Position numbers and translations under genes: made by a program. The notes beneath the pieces were generated by a model. It did no database searches. It saw only the letters and a list, made by a program, of their open reading frames with translations, and was not told the DNA's origin. From an uncultured Elusimicrobia bacterium (lineage in GTDB: Bacteria > Elusimicrobiota > Elusimicrobia > UBA1565 > UBA9628): 13,106 bases of DNA. Shown piece after piece: positions 8,519 to 13,106 of this stretch. Positions within the stretch are counted from its first letter, which is position 1. Each line of letters begins with the position of its first letter. The stretch is from the NCBI GenBank assembly GCA_903874575.1, contig CAIQSZ010000070.1, positions 1 to 13,106 of the forward strand, read 5' to 3'.

Positions 8519-8892
8519 AAACTCTTGAAATCCAAATTAAGAGCCGTGAGCAGGCCGATTCGGAGTTTATCGAAGCCTTTAGGGGGGGCGCGTCTCGCAA
8601 GAAGGGAGTAGCCAAACCTGAAGTCCACTTCACTAGTTTTGAGGCAGTCAGGACTTTACTGACCGGCAAGCGCATGGAGCTTCTGCATCTTATCCGGGAG
8701 CATGCGCCGCGCTCAATCAATCAGCTTGCGACCATTGCTGGACGGAATTTCAAAAACGTGCACACGGATATCATGCTGCTTAGGGATTATGGGCTTGTCC
8801 AGCTCACTAGACAGGGAAAGACGAGCAGGAAAACGGTTCGGCAGACCATGTCCGTTCCTTACCAGGCAATCAATATTCACGCTGTGGTCTAA
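8515..8892 (+). CDS. HVO_A0114-like HTH DNA-binding protein (putative antitoxin)
   Basis: The 125-residue protein has a charged N-terminal arm (KTLEIQIKSREQADSEFIEA), a linker with VHFTSFEAVRTLLTGKRMEL, and a winged HTH at about residues 52-105: LLHLIREHAPRSINQLATIA, then GRNFKNVHTDIMLLRDYGLV with a wing around LTRQGKTSRKTVRQ. This resembles the HVO_A0114 family of MarR-like regulators commonly placed directly after TumE/DUF6516 genes. It probably neutralises the upstream protein and represses the shared promoter at the dyad over 8217-8237; both roles are inferred from gene order. The start overlaps the upstream stop by 4 bases. It is followed immediately by the dyad TTAGGAT-A-ATCCTAA. Confidence 0.8.
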   Translation: MKTLEIQIKSREQADSEFIEAFRGGASRKKGVAKPEVHFTSFEAVRTLLTGKRMELLHLIREHAPRSINQLATIAGRNFKNVHTDIMLLRDYGLVQLTRQGKTSRKTVRQTMSVPYQAINIHAVV

Positions 8893-8907
8893 TTAGGATA
8901 ATCCTAA
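8893..8907. repeat. 15-bp dyad directly after the antitoxin stop codon
   Basis: TTAGGAT (8893-8899) and ATCCTAA (8901-8907) are exact inverted repeats around one base. As RNA it could form only a 5-bp stem with no T-tract, so a DNA-binding site is as likely as a terminator. It starts on the base after the TAA stop. Confidence 0.35.
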
Positions 8908-9045
8908 AAGTAAGCGGAATGAGTAATCTAGACGTGGTCCTGGAAAAATTATCGAATAGGCACAGTGGCAAATATAGACAACTTGAGACGCAGAAATCGC
9001 CGTAAATCCATTCTAGCCGATTGCGAGTTTGGCGCAGCCATCTAG

Positions 9046-9285
9046 GTGAACGGCATCTCCGCTGACAGATTAACACACGCTTGGCTTGAGTTTCAGGGCC
9101 GCATAATTGACATAACAAGGTCTCAATTCGGGTCAACTAGGGAAATATTTTTTTGTCTGAATGATCCGTGGTACAGACAATTCAAACCATTCAAGAAGAG
9201 ACTGGCCACGCTGGACGACCTCGACCCGCGCACCAAGGCCGATCTTAAGCACGCATACCAAATCGCCGTGGCCTCTTTGAAATAG
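9046..9285 (+). CDS. Hypothetical protein with HAW/DIT motif, probably the C-terminal remnant of a larger gene
   Basis: From GTG 9046 the frame gives 79 residues: VNGISADRLTHAWLEFQGRI, then IDITRSQFG and a basic C-terminus (PWYRQFKPFKKRLATLDDLD). The pattern HAWxE...g.IIDITxxQF is seen in small bacterial proteins with a papain/transglutaminase-like Cys-His-Asp arrangement, where His is in HAW and Asp in DIT. The expected upstream Cys segment is not in this frame. It appears before an in-frame TAG (9043-9045) as VANIDNLRRRNRRKSILADC from GTG 8965. No ribosome binding site precedes 9046. This looks like a decayed gene with an internal stop and probably a deletion; a functional short protein cannot be excluded. 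Convergent with the XRE gene, 95 bases away. Confidence 0.4.
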   Translation: MNGISADRLTHAWLEFQGRIIDITRSQFGSTREIFFCLNDPWYRQFKPFKKRLATLDDLDPRTKADLKHAYQIAVASLK

Positions 9286-9380
9286 TTAGGCGACTATGCA
9301 CTTCACAAATCAAAACGCGGCGAAGGATGGGCTCTTCGCCAATCGGCTTCCATTGAACATCGATTGCGCTGAGAAACAGT

Positions 9381-10172
9381 TTAATGTGTGTCACGGGCGG
9401 CTCTCAATGCGCGCACAAAGTCGTCCTGTTCGATAATGGTCACAATCCGCCACTTGCCGGCCAGGGGGGGAAGATTTTCGGAGACCTCTTTCAGCGTTTC
9501 CGCGCTTGTGATTTCTGGATCGAGCACATCGGGCGGAGTGGGATGCGCGGAATCAAAGGCCGCTCCCTGCGGGCCGAAAGCAGGGACGAAGTACGCCTCG
9601 ATGAGTAGGGCTGCTCGGCGATATCTCAGTCGCCATTCACGCGGCAGGACCTGAGCGCTCTCCTGCCTGATGGCTTCGAGCGAAGACTCCAACGCCCAGT
9701 TGAGGCGATTTTCCAATCCGAGTTCTCGAAACTCACCGCGCAAGCGCGAGAGGTTGATTTGTCCTGCGTGGGCGACTAAGACCGGGGCTATCGCCGCAAT
9801 CTGGCGCGATGAATTCGCGGAAACGAGAGCCTCGCGGATCGCCGCGATCGCGCTTTTGAGCCGGTCCGAAGGTAGAATCTCATCGCTCTCGATGAGGTGC
9901 GTGGCGCCTTGGCGAGCGAGGGCGTTTTGAATCTGAGCGCCGGTGGAGGATTTCTCGCGCGCAAAGTGGTCGATCGGAATGTTGAAGTGCTTCAGAATGG
10001 TCAGAAGCTGCTCAGCAGTGAATGACCCGTTGCCGCGTTCAAGCACGGAAAGGTAGTTTTGGGAAATGCCAAGTAGCTTCGCGAACTTGGCCTGCGTCCA
10101 ACGTCTTTCGAGACGCAACTCACGGATTCGTACGCCGATGTTTGTCCGCAGGGCTTTGGTTTCGGTATTCAT
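9381..10172 (-). CDS. XRE-family transcriptional regulator with a 190-aa C-terminal domain of unknown function
   Basis: From ATG 10172 the product is 263 residues. An N-terminal HTH_XRE domain spans about residues 9-65: IGVRIRELRLERRWTQAKFA, KLLGISQNYLSVLERGNGSF, TAEQLLTILKHFNIPIDHFA. It has the TQAxxAxxLGIS/QxYLSxxERG hallmark. The remaining residues, about 75-263, are mostly helical (SAIAAIREALVSANSSRQIA; LRGEFRELGLENRLNWALES; EWRLRYRRAALLIEAYFVPA) and end in GKWRIVTIIEQDDFVRALRA. I cannot assign this part. No membrane segment is seen. The longer frame to 10235 runs back through the palindromic operators and encodes Tyr-rich nonsense, so M22 of that frame is the better start. Two tandem palindromes at the start imply autoregulation. 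Possibly the sensing partner of a lost neighbour, or an antitoxin-like regulator. Confidence 0.85.
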   Translation of the reverse strand: MNTETKALRTNIGVRIRELRLERRWTQAKFAKLLGISQNYLSVLERGNGSFTAEQLLTILKHFNIPIDHFAREKSSTGAQIQNALARQGATHLIESDEILPSDRLKSAIAAIREALVSANSSRQIAAIAPVLVAHAGQINLSRLRGEFRELGLENRLNWALESSLEAIRQESAQVLPREWRLRYRRAALLIEAYFVPAFGPQGAAFDSAHPTPPDVLDPEITSAETLKEVSENLPPLAGKWRIVTIIEQDDFVRALRAARDTH

Positions 10173-10215
10173 ATCTGTATACAGATTATAATATCTGTAT
10201 ACAGATATTATAATC
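10173..10215. promoter_or_regulatory. Two tandem palindromic operators for the XRE regulator
   Basis: ATCTGTATACAGAT occurs twice, at 10173-10186 and 10193-10206, with centres exactly 20 bp apart (about two helical turns). Each copy is a perfect 14-bp palindrome. The second extends into a perfect 32-bp palindrome over 10184-10215. The pair covers the -10 element and predicted start site of the XRE gene and touches its ATG. This is the expected arrangement for dimers binding side by side to repress their own promoter. Confidence 0.85.
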
Positions 10216-10235
10216 GGATAATCTTTATTTTTCAA
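10207..10235 (-). promoter_or_regulatory. Consensus promoter of the XRE regulator
   Basis: On the minus strand TTGAAA (10235-10230), 17 bases, then TATAAT (10212-10207). The predicted start at about 10200 is in the centre of the 32-bp palindrome, leaving a leader of about 28 bases without a Shine-Dalgarno site. A second TATAAT (10190-10185) sits 12 bases before the ATG but has no good -35. Confidence 0.7.
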
Positions 10236-10350
10236 TGGCTATGATATTTACTGCCGGCGCCAGACTTTTCATCTGACGTTTCAGGCCGATTTGAATGGCG
10301 GTTCCAGGGAGGGACGGACATTAGCTAGAGTGGTCGCGCGAGGTGCGCTC

Positions 10351-11118
10351 ATGGATATCGGGAAAAAGGGATGGCTTATAGGCTCCGCGGCGGGCGTCGT
10401 GCTCATCGGAGGCGGCCTGTGGTTTTTTGTCGCGAAGGCTCCCGCGCCTGCGCCCGCTCCCGTCGCCGCGGTTGCGACGGCGGCGCCCGCCGCCGCGGCG
10501 CCGGCGGAGAGCCTGCCTACTCTCGAAAACTCAGACGAGTGGACGCGCGCGAAGGCCGACGGGATATCGGGAGACGCGCGCTTCAAGGATTGGCTGAAGA
10601 CGGCCAACCTGCTGTCGCGTTGGGCGGCGGCGGTCAACATCGTGGCCTCCGGGAAGGTTCCGGCCGACGCGCTCTCGTTCCTGCGGCCGCGCCGGAAGTT
10701 CGTGCCGCTGTCCAAGGACGGACGCTGGGCCGTCGCCGCCGCGTCCTACGCGCGCTACGACGCGGTCGCCGACGCCTTCGCCTCCATCGACGTTCCGGCC
10801 GCCGCCGCGTTCTTCGCGGCGGCGCGGCCTCTCCTCGACCGGGCTTGGTCGGCGCTGGGCGAGGGGAGCGGCGACGTTCTGGACGGGACGGCGCGCGCGG
10901 CCCGGGAACTGCTGTCCGCGCCGACGGTGCCCGACCGCGCGGAGCTTCGGCCGTCGGAGAAGGGCATCGTCTACACGTACGCCGACGACGCATTGGAGGC
11001 GCGAAGCCCGGCGCAGAAGCAGTTGATGCGCATGGGGCGGCGCAACCAGCTCAATATCCAGTCGAAGATTCGGGAACTGGCCTTGGCCGTCGGCGTGCCC
11101 GAGACGAAGCTGCGATGA
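10351..11118 (+). CDS. DUF3014 family membrane-anchored envelope protein
   Basis: From ATG 10351 the product is 255 residues: a short cytoplasmic start (MDIGKKG), one transmembrane helix (about 8-27, WLIGSAAGVVLIGGGLWFFV), an Ala/Pro linker (about 30-53), then a globular domain. The domain has SLPTLENSDEWTRAKADGIS, LKTANLLSRWAAAVNIVASG, LSFLRPRRKF, SYARYDAVADAFASID and the C-terminal QKQLMRMGRRNQLNIQSKIR. These match DUF3014, a family of inner-membrane-anchored, periplasm-facing proteins of unknown function. GAGG at 10340-10343 lies 7 bases before this ATG; the upstream in-frame start at 10291 lacks such a site and would put 20 polar residues before the helix. Ends 10 bases from the convergent alr-like gene. 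Confidence 0.9.
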   Translation: MDIGKKGWLIGSAAGVVLIGGGLWFFVAKAPAPAPAPVAAVATAAPAAAAPAESLPTLENSDEWTRAKADGISGDARFKDWLKTANLLSRWAAAVNIVASGKVPADALSFLRPRRKFVPLSKDGRWAVAAASYARYDAVADAFASIDVPAAAAFFAAARPLLDRAWSALGEGSGDVLDGTARAARELLSAPTVPDRAELRPSEKGIVYTYADDALEARSPAQKQLMRMGRRNQLNIQSKIRELALAVGVPETKLR

Positions 11119-11128
11119 GCCGTCGTCC

Positions 11129-12187
11129 TTAAAGGTAGATGCGGGTCAGGTGGCGCGCGGCCGTACGGCGCACCGGCAAGGCGACGGCGTCGCCGGGCTT
11201 GGCGTCGGGCGCGTCCGTGACGTCCAGCAGCACGTGGGCGATGCCGCAGCGCCCGACGAACGGCAGGCGCACGCCGTGGCGCGTTCCCCAGTACTCGAAG
11301 CCGGCGCCGAAGCCGATGAGGCGTTCGGCCGGCTCCATGGTCAGCCCGTCGGCGTAGCCGACCGGCAAGGTCGCCACGCGCATGCGCCGCGGGGCCAGGT
11401 ACTCGCTGGCGTAGCCGATCGACTGGCCCTTGCGGATTTCGCGCACCGAGAGAATCCGGGCCTGGAAGGACCACGGGTTTTTCAAGGGGGCCGCGCGGCC
11501 GGACGGATTGATGCCGTAGAGCAGATTGCCCACGCAGGCCATGTCGAAGCGGTGGTGGGGGAAGTCCATGAACACCGAGCTGTTGGCCGCGCGGACGATC
11601 AGCGCCCGATCTTTCCTCTTGTGAAGGGCGGATAGCTTCAGGAACGCGGTCAGCTTTTCCTCGGCTTCGACCGCGTTCTTGCCGGGGATATAGCCGATGT
11701 GGGTCGAGAGGCCCGCGACGCGGACATGACGCAGGCGGCCCAGCGCCGCCATCAACGCGGTCAGGGCGCGGGGCTGCACGCCCCAGCGGCCGAGGCCGGA
11801 GTCCACGTCCACGTGGACCTGGACGCGGCGGCCGCCGGCGGCGGCGTTCAAGGCGCGGGCCTGCGCGGCGTCGTCCACCGAGACTTCGACGCCGAGGCTC
11901 ACGGCCTGCGGCGCCTGCTCGGGCAGGATGGGAAACAGAAGCTGGATGGGGGCCTTGATTCCGGCCTTCCTCAACTCGGCGGCTTCGGAGAGATCGCGCA
12001 CGCCCAGGCGCGACGCGCCCGCCTTGAGCGCGACGCGCGACACCGCGACGGCGCCGTGCCCGTAGGCGTCGGCCTTCACCACCGCCATCAGCGAGGCGCC
12101 GTCCAGCCGCGACGCGGCCCACGCCGTGTTCTGGGCCACGGCCGAGAGGTCGATTTCGATCCATTTCTGATCGCGGGGAAAGTTCAT
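11129..12187 (-). CDS. alr: Alanine racemase family protein, divergent active site
   Basis: The 352-residue protein has the fold-type III PLP layout: N-terminal TIM barrel with VVKADAYGHG (PLP Lys38), VDVDSGLGRWG (126-136), RAANSSVFM, DMACVGNLLYGINPS (215-229) and a C-terminal barrel with GYASEYLAPRRMRVATLPVG followed by YADG (258-281, catalytic Tyr263). Alanine racemase makes D-Ala for peptidoglycan, consistent with a PBP gene nearby. Several positions are unusual for the family: Cys218 where the PLP-pyridine Arg sits (RxG), Asp127 where a carbamylated Lys is common, GRCGIAH in place of GRVSMDM, and a C-terminus shortened by about 20 residues so that the usual PYE segment is not recognisable. 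It may be a divergent alanine racemase or act on another amino acid. Start ATG 12187 has no Shine-Dalgarno; TAAGAT lies 9 bases upstream. Divergent from hemC. Confidence 0.88.
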   Translation of the reverse strand: MNFPRDQKWIEIDLSAVAQNTAWAASRLDGASLMAVVKADAYGHGAVAVSRVALKAGASRLGVRDLSEAAELRKAGIKAPIQLLFPILPEQAPQAVSLGVEVSVDDAAQARALNAAAGGRRVQVHVDVDSGLGRWGVQPRALTALMAALGRLRHVRVAGLSTHIGYIPGKNAVEAEEKLTAFLKLSALHKRKDRALIVRAANSSVFMDFPHHRFDMACVGNLLYGINPSGRAAPLKNPWSFQARILSVREIRKGQSIGYASEYLAPRRMRVATLPVGYADGLTMEPAERLIGFGAGFEYWGTRHGVRLPFVGRCGIAHVLLDVTDAPDAKPGDAVALPVRRTAARHLTRIYL

Positions 12188-12196
12188 GGAAGGGTT

Positions 12197-12202
12197 ATCT
12201 TA
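12197..12202 (-). promoter_or_regulatory. Possible -10 element of the alr-like gene
   Basis: TAAGAT on the minus strand ends 9 bases before ATG 12187, with no ribosome binding site between. No convincing -35 is visible, so this is supported mainly by analogy with the other genes in the window. Confidence 0.3.
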
Positions 12203-12245
12203 ATAAAGCCGTCCCCGGATTGCCATAGCCGGGCCGTCAAAAGGG

Positions 12246-12251
12246 TAGAAT
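12246..12251 (+). promoter_or_regulatory. -10 element of hemC, apparently leaderless
   Basis: TAGAAT ends 6 bases before the hemC ATG at 12258, so the predicted RNA start falls on the start codon. TTGCCA at 12220-12225 is 20 bases away, longer than usual. No Shine-Dalgarno site is present. Confidence 0.45.
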
Positions 12252-12257
12252 GAGGCC

Positions 12258-13106
12258 ATGGCCCTCCTTAAGATGGGAACGCGCGGCTCCGCGCTGGCGC
12301 TGGCGCAATCGGGCCAGGCCGCGCGCGCGCTGGAGGCCCTGCATCCGGGGCTGACCGTCGAGACCGTGGTGGTCAAGACCAGCGGGGACCTGTTCGGCGC
12401 GCCGCCGCCGGAAGTCGCCAAGACCCTGCCGCAGGGCGCCAAGGGCCTGTGGGTCAAGGAGATCGAGCAGGCCCTCCTTGACGGGACCATCGACTTCGCC
12501 GCGCACAGCGCCAAGGACCTGCCGGCGCTTCTCGCCGGAGGGTTGTCGGTGGCGGCCTATCCCGAGCGCGAGGACCCGCGCGACGCCCTGATCGCGCGCC
12601 CGGGCTTGAGCTGGGCGTCCTTGGGCGCGGGCATGAAGGTCGCGACCTCCTCCTTGCGGCGCCGGCTGATGATTATGGCCGCCAAGCCCGGAGTTCTCCT
12701 CGCGCCCCTGCGCGGGAACGTGGACACGCGCCTGCGCAAGCTCGGCGACGGGGAGTTCGACGCGATGGTGCTGGCGGTCGCCGGGCTCAAGCGCCTCGGC
12801 CTGGCCGGCACGCCGCACGAGGCGCTCGACCCCGCGGTCATGCTGCCCTCGCCCGCCCAGGGCGCGCTCGCCCTGGAGGTCCGTTCGGACCGCCGGGACG
12901 TGACGGCGCTTATCGGCGCGCTCGACCATGCGCCGACCCGGCTGTGCGTCGAGTTCGAGCGCGCGTTCCTGGGTGCTGTCGGCGGCGGCTGCGGCGCGCC
13001 GGTCGCGGCGCACGCGCGCCTGAAGTCGGGCGGCGTTTTTCTGGAAGCGTTCTTCGCGCGCGAGGGGGATGACCGCGGCGCGCGCGTCGCCGGCCTGTGC
13101 GCCGAC
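12258..13106 (+). CDS. hemC: Hydroxymethylbilane synthase (porphobilinogen deaminase), 3' truncated by the window end
   Basis: The first 283 codons are open to the last base, and no stop is reached. The enzyme joins four porphobilinogen molecules into hydroxymethylbilane in cytosolic heme biosynthesis. Motifs: MGTRGSALALAQSG (6-19), AAHSAKDLPA (81-90, with catalytic Asp87 and Lys86), ATSSLRRRLM (129-138, substrate-binding arginines), LRGNVDTRLRKL (151-162), VLAVAGLKRLGL (171-182), PSPAQGALALE (197-207) and ERAFLGAVGGGCGAPV (234-249), where Cys245 is the dipyrromethane cofactor attachment site. The family is about 300-315 residues, so only some 20-30 residues are missing. SPAQGAL replaces the usual AxGQGAL loop. 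A partner hemD could lie just beyond the window; this is not visible. Confidence 0.96.
   Translation, partial: MALLKMGTRGSALALAQSGQAARALEALHPGLTVETVVVKTSGDLFGAPPPEVAKTLPQGAKGLWVKEIEQALLDGTIDFAAHSAKDLPALLAGGLSVAAYPEREDPRDALIARPGLSWASLGAGMKVATSSLRRRLMIMAAKPGVLLAPLRGNVDTRLRKLGDGEFDAMVLAVAGLKRLGLAGTPHEALDPAVMLPSPAQGALALEVRSDRRDVTALIGALDHAPTRLCVEFERAFLGAVGGGCGAPVAAHARLKSGGVFLEAFFAREGDDRGARVAGLCAD

Noticed and set aside
8919..9005. 28-codon frame (MSNLDVVLEKLSN...) after the antitoxin
   Set aside because: It has no ribosome site, no recognisable domain and no supporting context. It overlaps the probable gene remnant and is too short to support alone.
10440..10510. Short Ala/Pro tandem repeat in DNA of the DUF3014 gene
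   Set aside because: It is an ordinary flexible linker between the membrane helix and the periplasmic domain, not a regulatory or CRISPR-like repeat.
10971..12164. 397-codon minus-strand frame over alr and DUF3014
   Set aside because: It is a shadow of the racemase frame with Arg/Gly/Pro bias, running past the real stop into antisense of DUF3014.
12237..13013. 258-codon minus-strand frame opposite hemC
   Set aside because: The plus strand encodes hydroxymethylbilane synthase with all key residues, including the cofactor cysteine.

Overview
The window reads as a GC-rich bacterial chromosome segment sitting at a contig edge. Its first 22 bases are Illumina sequencing adapter, and the last gene (hemC) runs off the right end. 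The genes present (bifunctional PBP1A, an alanine racemase family protein, hydroxymethylbilane synthase, a DUF3014 envelope protein, a NodU-type carbamoyltransferase operon) fit a free-living or host-associated peptidoglycan-containing bacterium. High-GC Elusimicrobiota or a similar poorly cultured phylum is my tentative guess; it rests only on general gene flavour and no marker gene confirms it.

Layout. 23-273: C-terminal end of an ankyrin-repeat protein (+). 314-1573: SET-domain methyltransferase-like protein with a signal peptide (-), lower in GC than its neighbours, with a possibly structured leader. 1720-1950: small hypothetical protein (-), divergent from the PBP1A gene 1998-4313 (+). 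4343-8157: a four-gene minus-strand operon: carbamoyltransferase, SxtJ-like protein, a 52-residue DUF5989-like protein, and a polytopic GT-C-like membrane protein. It probably carbamoylates and assembles a cell-surface glycan. 8202-10260: an AT-richer accessory patch with a TumE-like/HVO_A0114-like toxin-antitoxin pair (+), a probable gene remnant (+), and an XRE regulator (-) behind two tandem palindromic operators. 10351-11118: DUF3014 protein (+). 11129-12187: alanine racemase family protein (-), divergent from hemC at 12258 (+).

Two themes stand out. First, several genes that begin a transcription unit (the 76-aa gene, PBP1A, carbamoyltransferase, tumE-like, hemC, perhaps alr) carry a -10-like TANNNT hexamer 6-9 bases before the start codon and mostly lack a Shine-Dalgarno site, whereas genes inside the operon (SxtJ, DUF5989) have good ones. 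This suggests widespread leaderless transcription. Second, several proteins are unusual within their families: an exported SET protein next to an ankyrin protein, an alanine racemase with substitutions at several active-site positions, and an XRE regulator with a 190-residue C-terminal region I cannot place.
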